A stretch of 64,000 bases of DNA from the NCBI RefSeq assembly GCF_000699445.3, contig NC_067200.1, forward strand, positions 186,001 to 250,000, written 5' to 3'. This DNA comes from Schistosoma haematobium. Lineage: Eukaryota > Platyhelminthes > Trematoda > Strigeidida > Schistosomatidae. Both the position numbers and the translations under genes were made by a program. The notes under the pieces are model-generated. The model saw only the letters and a program-made list of their open reading frames with translations, did no database searches and had not been told where the DNA came from. Below, piece by piece: positions 1-10,950 of the stretch; the stretch's first letter is position 1, and every line of letters begins with the position of its first letter.

Positions 1-775
1 GGCGTAGGCGAGATATCCGTCTATCAACCAAAGGACGTGTTTACTGCGCAGCAGTTCGTCCCGTCCTACTTTATGGCAGTGAAACATGGCCGGTAAGAGT
101 AGAGGATATTCGTAGGTTACTAGTATTCGATCATAGGTGTCTTCGAAACATTGCTCGTATATCATGGGACCATCGAGTAAGTAACACAGTTGTTAGGAAA
201 CGGGTACTAGGTAAGGATGGCAAATCAATTGATGACGTAGTGAAACTTCATCAGTTGAGATGGCTGGGACACGTGTTACGTATGCCCAACGATCGACTAC
301 CTCGACGTGCTATGTTCAGTGGTATAGGAGTAGTTTGGAAGAAAGCTAGGGGCGGCCAAACCAAAACATGGCACAAGTCCATGAAGTCACTGAGAAGTGG
401 ACTGAGTCATGTTGGTAGGTGTAGACTACCTGGTTGGGGACCGCGAGATGACAGCAACCGATGGTTAGAGACCCTGAATGACATGGCTCAAAATCGTTTG
501 CAATGGCGCAGGTGCATCCACTCTCTGTGTTCTCCCAAATTCTAATCTTCTGAATTCTTCATATCCCTTTTTTCCTCTTTCCAAATTTCTTTCACTGTAT
601 TATACTCTATAAATAACATCTCCAAACCCTAATCTTCCCGATTACTGCTTATACTCTTACTACCTCTACCACTACGGGATTTGAATCGACAAGTGCATCT
701 CTGTGCTAATGTGGTGTGGCAACTCGAACTGATGTACGTACGTACGAAGTTCTACGTTGTTACTGACTGACTGAC
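1..775 (+). mobile_element. RTE-like non-LTR retrotransposon, 3' end (CTGA-tail subfamily)
   Basis: This is the 3' part of a non-LTR retrotransposon whose 5' part lies before the window. It consists of an open reverse-transcriptase C-terminus (3-545), a roughly 220-bp 3' UTR and a short tandem tetranucleotide tail (CTGA repeats, 763-775). RTE-clade elements typically end in such short tandem repeats. The segment just before the tail (GTGTGGCAACTCG...) recurs in reverse at 4744-4830, which independently marks the element's end. Confidence 0.8.
3..545 (+). CDS. Partial RTE-type reverse transcriptase, C-terminal 180 residues
   Basis: The frame is open from base 3 to a TAA at 543-545 and enters from outside the window. 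It carries the post-catalytic region of LINE-type reverse transcriptases: the LLYGSETW motif near residues 23-30, the [10 protein letters not shown] block near 43-52, the [10 protein letters not shown] block near 86-95, and a terminal [12 protein letters not shown] block. The catalytic FADD region is missing because it lies upstream. Such proteins reverse-transcribe their own RNA at a nicked chromosomal target. Lack of stops across 180 codons suggests a fairly young copy. A homologous reverse copy sits at 4744-5540 and a decayed forward copy at 3720-4503. Confidence 0.8.
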   Translation, partial: RRRDIRLSTKGRVYCAAVRPVLLYGSETWPVRVEDIRRLLVFDHRCLRNIARISWDHRVSNTVVRKRVLGKDGKSIDDVVKLHQLRWLGHVLRMPNDRLPRRAMFSGIGVVWKKARGGQTKTWHKSMKSLRSGLSHVGRCRLPGWGPRDDSNRWLETLNDMAQNRLQWRRCIHSLCSPKF

Positions 776-1247
776 AACTATTAATGGTAAACGAGTCTAC
801 AATACCGATCTAACTTGGTCCAGTAAATATGTTCACCAACACATTCAAGTAGTATAAAATGTTTAGATTTCTTCTCTGTAGAGTTTACTTTTAAATAACA
901 CGTAGCTCTATATGGGTTACCTATCAACTTCGTTTTCGTGCAAATTGACTCCATTTTTACATTCTATTGCTTGATTAATGCTGAAAACTAGAGCACATAT
1001 TCTGTCGCTAATTATTGAGTAATCGTTAAGATCTAATATCGTTTCAGCTTCATAAATCCGGGTATACTAAACAGGATAATGAAGACTGACCGTTTACAAA
1101 AGCTTTTATTTTCTGCAGAAAAGGCTAATATTATTAAATAACACGCCTGTTTATATGGTTACTTAAGAAGCTTGGAAACTAGGACGAAAACTAGGTAATT
1201 AACATGTGAGTTTAATTCATTTGTATTGGTCGTCTGAATCTTCTCGT
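776..1247. other. AT-rich intergenic stretch
   Basis: No exon, RNA gene or repeat family shared with the rest of the window was recognised here. It separates the RTE tail from a hammerhead SINE. Confidence 0.5.
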
Positions 1248-1425
1248 TGATATTTAGGATTGCAATTGTTCAGTCACTTTCGGCATATGTGCATCCTGTG
1301 CGGATTGTCCATACATTGCCATTAAGTCACTAGTAATATAAGCAGAGATGGATGGCGGCTAGTAGTAAAATCTAGGACGCGCGTTTCATCTTATATGGAA
1401 TTTGTCAGCTGAATATGTTTTTATC
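1248..1425 (-). repeat. Sm-alpha-like SINE with decayed hammerhead core
   Basis: On the minus strand this matches the other SINE copies at 18650-18840 and 42271-42455: a TTTAGGA(C/T)TG block, a TGTGCGGATTG block, and the hammerhead-derived part near 1370-1420. The reverse complement reads CTGACAA where the hammerhead core needs CTGANGA, while GAAAC and the GTC-type site remain. Loss of G8 predicts no self-cleavage. Schistosome Sm-alpha repeats are known to encode hammerhead ribozymes; assignment to that family is by motif. Confidence 0.65.
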
Positions 1426-1589
1426 TAAGAGACTGATCCATTAAAGTACTCAATATCAATGGAAAGATTTAAAACAACTAATACAAATGAATTAGACTTC
1501 ACCCCCCTTCACAAGCCATTGGCTATCTGTACTTAATAGCTAAGTGAAAGACGCGATTATGTTTGAAGCGATCAGTACTGGATTTGAGC

Positions 1590-2347
1590 CCCTGAGTGAA
1601 TATCAACTCTGGAATGTAGGTAAATTCAGGTAATGAGCCCCAACTACGACTAAACGCGAGTTTTGGATTCCTGCGGGAACAAATGGCGTACGAACCAATC
1701 GTTGGTCACCGGCTATCTTGGGGCGGCATCTCCTTACGATGCTCCACTGCCTTGTGGATCAGACCTTCAGGTCGAAGGCTTGAACTGTGGCCCCCTAAGA
1801 TAACCACCTGCTTCGGTCTGGGCATCCGAGCAGTATCACAGCCCGTACACAAATATGATGAACTGTCGACAATTATGGAAAATACTTTTCTTGCTTCAAC
1901 TATTAATCAAACGATTCACATTATTATTATTGCTATTGTTATTATTTACTACATCATTTATTCACTCTCTTTTATTCCTACTCTGTCTATCCTTATTTTT
2001 CGACTTATACAGCAGCTCGTCTATGGTGGAAATTCGGTTCTATCTAAACGTTCTCGTGTAGAGACGTTATCAGATATGGCTCAGAATAGAAGCCAGTGGC
2101 GATCCTGCTGTAACCTTTTACTTTCGTCATAAAAAGTGGTTGCTTCTTCCTTAACTGAAAGATCTCTTCTGGGTGTACGTTTCTGTTTCCCCCATTATTA
2201 TTATTACACTACCTTTCACTAATCTGTTCGTTATCGTTTTTTTTACGCTCCTTACCTTTTTTTCCTTCTCTGCAAATTCTCATTGTTTTGTGTGGCGCAT
2301 ATATATTTGGTGCCCTCCTGTACCAATATTTATGTGTTTAAATAAAT
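1590..2347 (+). repeat. Composite retroelement 3' end with AAAT-type tail
   Basis: Two recognisable blocks lie here. Bases 1668-1850 match a block at 10695-10870 (shared 'CTGCGGGAACAAATGGCG' region). Bases 2058-2347 encode a decayed VETLSDMAQNRSQWR motif, the same C-terminal block as the RTE reverse transcriptases, and then GTGTGGCGCATAT and a tail of AAATAAATAAAAATAAA. The intervening 1850-2055 is pyrimidine-rich. A 149-codon frame crosses the whole block but is not a plausible single protein. The AAAT tail separates this subfamily from the CTGA- and GTAA-tailed ones. Confidence 0.6.
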
Positions 2348-2668
2348 AAAAATAAATTTGGATTCCACTGCTAGACACTATCTACCTCTGTTTATAACAT
2401 GGGAAGTTAAGTGTGAGGTGATTGTAAGGTTTACAGTTTCTGTATCCACAGTGGATTTAAAGCACTAGAATATATGAATTTAACTAATGAAACTAAGAAA
2501 TCGTTATTCATGGTATATTCTTCAAAATAAGCTCACTAATATTAGTTCACATTCGGTAGTTGTGTGCAAACAAGTAGTCATTATCTCAATTTTTCTGTGT
2601 TGATTTACTTAACTTTGCTTTATTTCAATATGTTTTTCTTTATTTTGTACACTTTATACTTTTCCAAG
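2348..2668. other. Presumed intron upstream of the 2669 exon
   Basis: AT-rich sequence ending in a pyrimidine-rich acceptor tract (TACTTTTCCAAG, AG at 2667-2668). No upstream PH-domain exon was found between here and base 1. Confidence 0.4.
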
Positions 2669-3103
2669 GATTGGATGCGTGCTATCAGTAGATGTAGTAT
2701 TGAATTTATTACTTTAACTCTTGAAGATTTAGAGGATCACTACAAAGCACTGACTACAGTAAAACAAACAAATACAGATCAGAAATCATCACCATCTACA
2801 TTAATTGGAAATAATAATAATAATTCAACTGTTTCAGCTGTTAAGTCTTCAATATTTTCTAGACGTTCGAATCCGTTTAATAAAAGTAATAGTGTTACTG
2901 GCACTAGTTACGATATCGATCCTACTGGGTTTAATAGTCAATCACGCAAATTGTGTCCATCCAGTAGTTCCAATGGTTTATTAAATCAAACCACATCGTC
3001 CTCTATAAATCATACTCAATGGTTATTAACACAGAATTGGGAACAATTAAATTCTCGTTTAAAAGCTCAATTCATGATATTTGACAACAAAACTGACACA
3101 TGA
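2669..3103 (+). CDS. Terminal exon of a sesquipedalian/PHETA-like PH-domain protein
   Basis: The exon is open in phase 0 for 144 codons and ends in TGA (3101-3103). It begins DWMRAISRCSIEF followed by TLEDLEDHY. This matches the end of the PH domain and following helix of sesquipedalian/PHETA (FAM109) proteins (W-x-[KR]-A-[IL]-S-R-x-S-[IF]-[DE]-[FY] then an L-E rich helix). In animals those act on endosomes and bind the inositol phosphatase OCRL. After about 35 residues the chain becomes Ser/Asn-rich (NNNNN, SSSS), then closes with a helix around WEQLNSRLKAQF. The acceptor AG at 2667-2668 sets the exon start. Upstream frame continues open to 2564 but there it is hydrophobic intron-like sequence. 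The earlier PH-domain exons were not found in the window, so the gene either begins further upstream or this exon is an orphan. Confidence 0.55.
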   Translation, partial: DWMRAISRCSIEFITLTLEDLEDHYKALTTVKQTNTDQKSSPSTLIGNNNNNSTVSAVKSSIFSRRSNPFNKSNSVTGTSYDIDPTGFNSQSRKLCPSSSSNGLLNQTTSSSINHTQWLLTQNWEQLNSRLKAQFMIFDNKTDT

Positions 3104-3336
3104 ACAAATTAATTACCATTAAATTTCATTTCTGTTTTATATAATTTGTATAGTTTTGTTAGTAGACTTTGGCTCAATGCTCAATGTAAATATAATTTTT
3201 ATTTACTTTGAATTAGTACTATTGTTATCTACTCCAAATCTTTGACTAACGTTTTAGTATCAGACTACTTAATTTAATGGTTTCAGCTACGTAACTTCAA
3301 TGCATAAACCATTTCTCAGTTTAAGTATTTGTGTTG

Positions 3337-3342
3337 AATAAA
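3337..3342 (+). terminator. Poly(A) signal AATAAA
   Basis: AATAAA lies 234 bp after the stop codon of the PHETA-like exon and is followed by T-rich sequence, a reasonable 3' end for that transcript. Confidence 0.4.
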
Positions 3343-3719
3343 TGCTAGAATTATGTTTTTTTCCACTTTTTCAGCATACAAATAGTGTACCATTGCAAAA
3401 CTGAAGCTCATTATTATCCAGCTTTGTTTTTTATTTATACTTATTACTGTACATCCAAGTATATTTGAATGCTCAATTATTTCGGTTAACTATTAAAAGG
3501 TTGTTATATGTGGTTCATTCAAACATAAATGGCAAAAGAACTCTACTTATTAGTTTGTTTTCACGCTTTTATAGATAGTAATACGTTTAATAATTACGTA
3601 TTAACAGTTAAACTTGTTGACTGATTGTCAGAAAGATAGTCTACAAAATAAAATGATTATGTGTTCTTTTTTTCGCAGTCAGTTTCAATCGATTTCTGAC
3701 AACTAATTGATTTAAGGTT
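3343..3719. other. AT-rich intergenic stretch
   Basis: Runs from the poly(A) signal to a decayed RTE copy. Nothing recognisable was found inside. Confidence 0.4.
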
Positions 3720-4503
3720 GTAACAGATCTTGGGGCGTAGATGAAATGTCCTCCTGATAGCATAGGGTCGAGTACACCAAAAAACCAACTCGTTCTGCTC
3801 TACTTTAAGGTTTTTAAACATAGTCTTTAAATGTACGGAATATTCGCAGGTTACCATTATTTGACTATAGATAAATTCAAAGTATTGCTTGCATATGTTG
3901 AAATTATCGAGTGAGCAATACTGAGGTTTAGGCGCAGGGTATTATGTCAAGATTACAAATCGGTTGATGAAATAGTGAACCTTCTTTGACTGGGGTAGTT
4001 AAGATATGTTTTATGTACACTAACCATCACTTCCTTTACGAACTGTGTTGGCTGATGTGGAATAGTAGATTAGAGGAACACTGGAAGCAACCAAACCAAA
4101 ACGTAGCATCAGTCCACGAAATTATTGACTGTTGAACTAGCTTTGTAGTTGGGTACAGACTATTTGGTTGAGGTCTATGCGATCACTACAATCAATTGTT
4201 GGAGAATTTAAGTGACGTGGCTCGGAATCAATCGAAGTGTGTCATATGCGTACACTCTTTGTCCTCTTTTGGATTTAAAGTGTTAAGACTTATGCTTTTT
4301 TATTTCACAAGTTCATATTATGCCTTTTCAAATTTTATCTTCCATATCCCATATTTTCTATCACTACTAATACTGGTATTGTTAATACTTCTACTAATCT
4401 GGATCTATTTTGATAAATTCATCTCGCTATGCAGATATTGTTTAGGAACTTCAACCAATACACACGTGTACCAGATTCCGTTTTAACTTTGACTGATTGA
4501 TTT
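3720..4503 (+). mobile_element. Heavily decayed RTE-like 3' fragment (CTGA subfamily)
   Basis: Same order of blocks as 1-775 but with many substitutions and stops: relics of the VFDHRCL block near 3860-3880, of RRVLG near 3930-3945, of the NQWLETLGDMA block near 4186-4225 and of the IHSLSS block near 4250-4275. It ends in a TTGACTGATTGA tail corresponding to the CTGA repeats. It is clearly older than the copy at the window start. Confidence 0.65.
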
Positions 4504-4743
4504 ATATAGTCGATCTCAACATCCTCTCCATCAGATGATCGTTTTTAATGATAATTATCTATTCTATATCAGTGTTGCTTGACACCATCTGTACCACGTT
4601 TTGCTGGTGCGTTCATGCACTTTGCTAGTAATTCACCACTCTAACCTACCTCACTAACTAGAATAAAAACACCAGTTTTGCGGTTGAAACTTTTTGAAGC
4701 TGATCAGTTGAAAAACAACTAAATTATATTAAGTTTATTGACT

Positions 4744-5540
4744 TAGTCAGTCAGTCAGCTACAACGTATGACCAGGCACATATATTCATCGGTCCGAGTT
4801 GCCATACCTCATCAGCATAACAGGATGAACACCAAATTCATAGAAGTAGTTACTTCAATGGTAGTACCATATATAAGAAAGATTGTACATAAAGATGTAG
4901 TAAAGGAAGAAATAATTAGTTCATGGAAAAAAAGTATAGAGCAATTTTAATTCCACGGTTCAAGGGAAGATAAAGAGTGCATACATCGACGCCATTGTGA
5001 TCGATTCTAAGGCATGTCACCAAGAGTCTCCAACCATTGGTTACGATAGTCACGCGGACCCCAACCATGTAGTCTGCATCTACCAACATGTCTAATAATA
5101 GAAGTTAGTGACTTCAAGCACTTATACGACGTTTTGGCTTGGTCGCCCCTAACTTTCTTCCAATCATTCCCTACATTAGTCAGCATTATGCGTCGTGGTA
5201 ATCGGTGTTCAGGCATACGTGACACGTGGCCCAACCATCTCAGTCGACGAAGATTTACAACCTCATCTACTGATTCACCATCGTTCCCCAATACTCTGCG
5301 TCTAACCTCACTATTACTTACCCAGTGATCCCAGCAATTGCACGCCATATTTCTAAGACATCTGTGATCAAATACTACTAACTTACGCATGTCTTCTACT
5401 CTTAATGTCTACGTTTCTCAGCCGTAAAATAGAACAGATTGAACTGCTGTGCAGTATACTCGCCCCTTAATGGGTAGTTGGATCTCTTGCCTTCGCCATC
5501 GGTGACGTAGGTTGGCAAAACGCAAACGAGCTTTAGGAAA
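4744..5540 (-). mobile_element. 5'-truncated RTE-like insertion with target-site duplication
   Basis: On the minus strand it runs from a FANLRHRW / KGRVYCTAV / LFYG block (5540-5410) through [30 protein letters not shown] and WLETLGDMP (5390-5007), then a 3' UTR and CTGA-type tail (TCAG repeats on the plus strand, 4745-4758). The frame breaks near 5390 (LFYG-stop) so it is dead. TTTATTGACT at 4734-4743 and TTTATTGATT at 5541-5550 look like a 10-bp target-site duplication with one mismatch. That fixes both ends and shows the 5' truncation occurred at insertion. Confidence 0.75.
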
Positions 5541-5550
5541 TTTATTGATT

Positions 5551-7200
5551 AATTACGAGTAAAAAAATGATTATATTTAAAGTGTATAGCTGTCATTCAT
5601 ATAGATCGTCGTAAAAACGTATGTAATTTTCAATAATAGTGTTCGCACTAAATAATCTGCTGCAATAGAATTCCAATCTAATAGATATTGACCCACATCT
5701 CATTATTTGTAATTTGCAATCGGACATCTCCATCATCTCTCATATTAATAGCGTGATTCTCTTGGGTTCACTTGAAACTGAATTATCTTCCACCGTTGTC
5801 TGGTCGACCATTTGAGTCGTAGGTCTACTTGTTCTGGAGGTGTCATTTCTGTCTTTCTTTCTAATGTGTCAAACCGGGGTTGCGGTAGACTGGAAGTATC
5901 TAGTAGTGTTTTCAGAGTCACGTCGTTGTACTCTCCTATGATACACATCTTCGTAGTTGACTGGAACGTTGTATCCATTTGTCTTTCCAACCGCTACACC
6001 ATACATTACCTGACCCAACCTCCGGGTTACACCCCTCTTTATTCATGTATTGTACCTCGGTCTTTAATATCGGATGAATACACGAGCTCCGATTTCAAAT
6101 CCCATCGTTTTCACTTGTACCATTCCTTTTTTGCAAACAATCGTTTTTGGTAACACCAGGTGAGTGAGTTGCTCTCAATCTGAAGCTCATGAATGTTTTA
6201 GCTGGCGATTTCTGATTTGGTGGTGAATCACTTGGTGTATTTCTGTGCACTAACGACAAATTGTGGAACATCAGAGAGCGTTCCTCCTCTCAATAATTTT
6301 AAGTTTGATTAAATCGTTTTGGTTTTCCATTTGAATGAGGATATTACGGTAGTGAGCGAATTTATATGATGGGTTGTTGACAGTAAAACTGTTAAGAAAA
6401 GTTGGAAGTAAATTGTAATCTATTATTTGACACTGTAGTATCTGTTCATCAGTTGACAGAAAATATCTGACAGTATCTGGAGTGTTTTGGTTGTTGCTGT
6501 TGGAATTTCATTTACGCACGGTGATTTTTGTACCATTTTTAAATAAAAATTTTGTCATCCTGTTTCGTGCAATTAACTAATTAGCTTTAAAATAATAATA
6601 AATGGTTATTTATTTCTGGAAATTGATCTAACAGGTAAATACTTCTCAACTGATCACCTTTTCTCCAACTTATGAATATAAATAACGTCCGAATTGCAAG
6701 CTCTATCGTTTCGAATGCGGATAACGTGTTCTTGAGTACGTTGTATCTGGTAGCGTTCCAACTGCTTGAAGAGTTATCAATGGGATCACTGGCAGAATCT
6801 CTAGTCATTTTGAGAATGCACCAACGGAACAAAAGATGTAATGCCATTTATTAGTCCTGCGATGTCTATGCAGACTGGGAGAAATTAACATATAAGTCAC
6901 TGATTCTCCAATCAATTAGGACCTGGCTGTTAGACTTAATAGTTGGGCAACGTATATTCTTTGTAGATACTATGGTTCCCATTGAACGGACTCTCATGAG
7001 ATTTCTTTTCTTGTATTGAACTGATCAAAATGTGAGATCGGGATGATGTGCAGTTGTGTAGGATTACTGTAAATAAGACATTTGATTGTAAAATCCCCAA
7101 GTAACAAACGTAAATTCCACAAAACATATTGGTTATTGTTCTCAGATAATCAAATTTAGTTTGGAAAAATTGGACTGAAGTAGTAAAAACTAAATAACTC
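5551..7200. other. Unassigned region with two minus-strand ORF fragments
   Basis: Two minus-strand frames stand out: 5745-5990 (81 codons, charged, with PQPRFDTLERKTEMTPPE) and 6587-6847 (86 codons, with MTRDSASDPIDNSSSSWN). Neither resembles a protein I recognise. Between them there is no open frame joining them. They could be remnants of an LTR-element gag or chance frames; I favour decayed element sequence with low confidence. Confidence 0.3.
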
Positions 7201-7449
7201 CGCCTGTAGCTCATATTGGGTTGCTGCCGGTCCCAAGCCCGGGTAAAGTAGGAGGGTTGGGCATAGGGTTAGCGTCCCCATCCCGTAGGAAACTAACTCG
7301 CTAAAAAAACGCTAACCAGAAAAAATAATCCAAACCATTTTAACTCTGCCCTTGGAGTTAGAAGGTCTTCATTTAGAAGAATTATGACGCTTCATGGTGA
7401 AAGCCGAGTTCCTTCGGAAGCCACGAGGCCGATGCCCCTTCTAACAACC

Positions 7450-8974
7450 AGAGCAAAAATTTTCATAGGTACATGGAACGTTCGAACAATGTGGGAAACC
7501 GAGAAGACCAGTCAAATATCAATTTGAAATGAGGAGATAAAACTTAGCAGTACTGGGAATCAGCGAAACCCACTGGACCCAAGCTGGACAGAAAAGGCTA
7601 GCTACGGGAGAGACGCTACTATACTCCGGTCACGAAGAGGAAAATGCTCCACACACTCAGGGAGTTCCTATGATACTTTTCAAAGTAGCACGAGATGCAC
7701 TTGTAGGATGGGAATCTCACGGATCCAGAATCATCAAAGCATCATTCAAAACAAAGAAGGAGGGGATCACAATGAATATTATCCAATGTTATGCACCCAC
7801 CAATGATAGCAACGACGACATTAAAGATCAATTCTACTAGCGGCTGCAGTTAATCATAGAGAAATGTCCAAGAAAGGACCTAACCATTCTAATGGGAGAT
7901 CTAAATGCCAAAGTCGGAATAGACAACACCGGATATGAAGATATTATGGGACGACATGGACTGGGACAGAGAAACGAAAATGGAGAAAGATTTGCAAATC
8001 TATGTGCATTCAACAAACTGGTCATAGGAGGCACAATATTTCCACACAAGCGTATACACAAGGCTACATGGATCTCACCGGACCACACTACAGAGAACCA
8101 GATAGATCATATCTGCATCAATAAAAATTTCCGAAGGACAATGGAAGATATGAGAACCAGGAGAGGAGCTGATATGGCTTCACACCACCACCTAGTTGTG
8201 GCCAATTTAAAGCTAGAGCTAAAGAAGCACTGGACAACTGAACAAGCAGCACTGCAAAGGTTCAATACAGCCTTTTTTTGAGATATTAACAAAATCAACG
8301 AATTCAAGATAACTCTCAACAACAGGTTCCAAGCCTTACAAGATCTACTGAAGGAAGAAGAAACTACTATGGAGGACAACTGGGAAGGTATCAAAGAAGC
8401 ATTAACCTCAACGTGTCAAGAGGTTCTGGGCTTAAAGAAACACCATCATAAGGAATGGATCTCTATAGAAACACTGGACAAGATCAAAGAAAGGAAGAAC
8501 AAGAAGACAGCAATTACCAACAGCCGAATACGAGCAGAGAAAGTCCAAGCACAAGCTGAATACATAGAAGCGAACAAGCAAGTGAAGAAAAGCATTAGAG
8601 CCGACAAGAAGAAGTATGTGGAAGAACTAGCAACGTCGGCGGAAAAAGCTGCTAGAGAAGGAAATATGAAACAGCTTTACGATACAACCAAAAAACTAGC
8701 AGGGAAATACAGTAAACCAGAGAGACCGGTCAAGGACAAAGAAGGCAGGCCAATCACTGAAATTCAACAACAGCGGAACAGATGGGTAGAATACTTCGAG
8801 GAACTACTGGACAGGCAGGCTCCAATGAATCCACCGGACATCGAAGCAGCGCACACAGATCTTCCTATAGAAGTCAATCCACCAACGACTGAGGAAATCA
8901 GAATGGCCGTCAGACAAATCAAGAGCGGGAAAGCAGCAGGATCCGACAACATACCAGCTGAAGACCTGAAGTAA
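7450..8974 (+). pseudogene. RTE endonuclease domain and linker (broken ORF)
   Basis: The endonuclease shows the family's motifs in order: GTWNVRTM near 7468, ISETHW near 7559-7576 (another frame), GDLNAKVG near 7893-7916, QIDHICI near 8100-8120 and ASHHHLVVA near 8175-8203 (the usual SDHxxV position). This domain nicks target DNA to start reverse transcription. From 7892 to 8974 one frame is used, interrupted by TGA at 8279-8281; TAG at 7838-7840 is in the same frame. The linker (8369-8974) is Lys/Glu-rich, probably helical, and contains RWVEYFEELLDR and KSGKAAGSDNIPAE, the conserved lead-in to the reverse transcriptase. It ends in TAA, followed by a frameshift. Confidence 0.85.
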
Positions 8975-8982
8975 CGACAAAC

Positions 8983-10380
8983 ATGCTTCACCTTCTATTC
9001 AAAAAGATTTGGGAGGAGGAACAAGTGCCGATGGACGGGAAAGAAGGACACCTCATCAAGATTTCAAAGAAAGGAGATCTGAGCAAATGTGAAAACTACA
9101 AAGGCATTACACTACTGTCAATACCAGGGAAAGTCTTTAACAGAGTTTTGCTGAACCGGATGAAAGATGCAGTAGACGCCCAACTTCGAGATCAACAAGC
9201 TGGATTCCGGAAGGATCGGTCGTGCACAGACCAAATTGCGACATTACGGATCATCGTTGAACAATCAATTGAGTGGAACTCATCACTATACATTCATTGA
9301 TTATGAAAAGGCAATTGACAGTGTAGATAGGAGGACGTTATGGAAACTTCTTCGACACTACAAAGTTCCTAAGAATATTGTCAATATTATCCGGAACTCA
9401 TATGGCAGACTACAGTGCAAGGTCGTGCATGGAGGACAGCTGCATTCCAAGTAAGGACCGGAGTCAGACAAGGCTGTTTACTCTCTCCCTTCCTCTTTCT
9501 TCTGGTGGTCGACTGGATTATGAAAACCTCGACATCTGAAGGAAAACACGGAATACAATGGACAGCTCAGAATCAATTAGACGATTTGGACTTCGCAGAT
9601 GACCTAGCCCTCCTATCGCATACACATGAACAAATGCAGATAAAGACATCCAGTGTAGCAGCAGTCTCTGCATCAGTAGGCCTCAGCATACACAAGGGAA
9701 AAACCAAGGTCCTCAAATTCAAAACGAAGAACAGCAATCGAATCACACTTGATGGCGAAACTCTGGAAGATGTAGAATCCTTCACATACCTGGGAAGCAT
9801 CATCGATGAACAAGGAGGGTCAGATGCAGACGTAAAGGCAAGGATTGGCAAAGCAAGGGTCGCATTCCTACAATTGAAGAACATATGGAACTCAAAACAA
9901 CTTTCAACCAATATCAAAGTCACAATCTTCAATACCAAAGTCAAGGCAGGTCTACTGTATGGAGCTGAAACTTGGAGAACTACAACAACCACAATCAAGA
10001 AAGTACAAGTATTTATAAATAGCTGTCTACGCAAGATACTCAACATCCATTGGCCGGATACCATCAGCAATAGCCTTCTGTGGGAGAGAACAAACCAACT
10101 TCCAGCTGAAGAAGAAATTAGGAAAAGACGATGGAAATGGATAGGACATAAATTACGCAAATCGTCAAACTGCATCACGAGGCAAGCCCTAACTTGGAAT
10201 CCTGAAGGGAAGCGAAAAAGAGGAAGGCTAAAGAACACATTGCGTCGGGAAATAGAAGCAGATATGAAAACGATGAATAACAACTGGGAGGAGCTGGAAG
10301 GTACTGGCCAGGACAGGTTTGGATGGAAAATGCTGGTGAACGGTCTATGCTCCTTCACGAGGAGTAACAGGCGTAAGTAA
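8983..10380 (+). pseudogene. RTE reverse transcriptase (three-frame remnant)
   Basis: Motifs in order: NYKGITLLSIPGKVFNR (about 9090-9140), QAGFRKDRSCTDQ (about 9197-9235), FIDYEKAIDSVDR (about 9290-9330, next frame), [11 protein letters not shown] (about 9458-9490, third frame), [10 protein letters not shown] with the catalytic Asp pair (about 9585-9615), HKGKTKVL (about 9690), YLGSIID (about 9787), LLYGAETW (about 9952) and a basic C-terminus rich in [10 protein letters not shown]. Frame changes near 8975, 9290 and 9450 kill it. All catalytic motifs are still legible, so decay is moderate. Confidence 0.88.
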
Positions 10381-10439
10381 GTAAGTAAGTAAAATTTAAA
10401 TGAATTACAGAGTGGATTTTGATATTATCCTGCAAAAAC

Positions 10440-10950
10440 ATGACAGGATCAGGCCCTAGTACGGCCGAGGGTGGAGATTCAGCTCTCCCTCCCCAAATTC
10501 TCACATGGCCATGCGTATCCAGCTACTGTCAGGGAAGTCATATTCACTGCCTTCTCGCGGTATTACTGTTGTTTACGAAATTGAGAGGACGAAAAGCGAA
10601 TGTCAGGCGCTCCTACAATATTGATGGCTTTAGAGGATATACCTAGGGGAGTGGGAAAACCCTGATTCCAAATGAATGGTGCACATGGGCCCCAGTATCC
10701 TGCGGGAACAAATAGCGTATGAACCAATTGTTGGCCACCGTCTACCATGGGACTGTATCTCCTTACGTCGCTCCATTGCCTTGTGGGTTAGATCTTTAGG
10801 TCAAAGGCTCCATTTTTGGCCCTCTAAGAAAACCACCTGCTTCGGTTCGGGCACCTGGGTAGTATCACAGCTCTCAAATAAATCAAATGATATGTGTGGC
10901 GCATATGACCCTTTATACCAATATTCCTGTGCTGAGATAAATAAACAAAC
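10440..10950 (+). repeat. Dispersed retroelement tail (GTGTGGCGCAT family)
   Basis: Shares long blocks with 1668-1850 and with 23144-23278 (CCTAGGG(A)AGT-GGAAAACCCT, CTGCGGGAACAAATAGCG, GGGACTGTATCTCCTTACGTCG). It finishes GTGTGGCGCATATGACCC... AATATTCCTGTGCTGAGATAAATAAACAAAC. The end resembles the AAAT-tailed subfamily at 2289-2347. The 5' boundary is approximate. Confidence 0.6.

Larger units (their letters stand above)
7201..10391 (+). mobile_element. Near full-length RTE-clade retrotransposon (SR2-like), decayed
   Basis: About 3.2 kb with the layout of an RTE element: short 5' UTR, apurinic-endonuclease-like domain, linker, reverse transcriptase, almost no 3' UTR and a tail of GTAA repeats (10373-10391). 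The 5' end is fixed by comparison with the reverse copy at 20625-22816, which stops at the same CGCCTGTAG motif (7201 here, 22816 there). No clear target-site duplication was found. Stops and frameshifts mean it cannot be autonomous. It is the best reference copy in the window for the other GTAA-tailed fragments (39386, 42602, 57005, 59745, 62743). Confidence 0.85.

Noticed and set aside
1683..2132. 149-codon plus-strand frame
   Set aside because: It runs through three unrelated blocks: a dispersed repeat, a pyrimidine-rich stretch and an RTE tail.
9573..10358. 261-codon minus-strand frame
   Set aside because: Antisense shadow of the RTE reverse transcriptase, whose motifs are on the plus strand.
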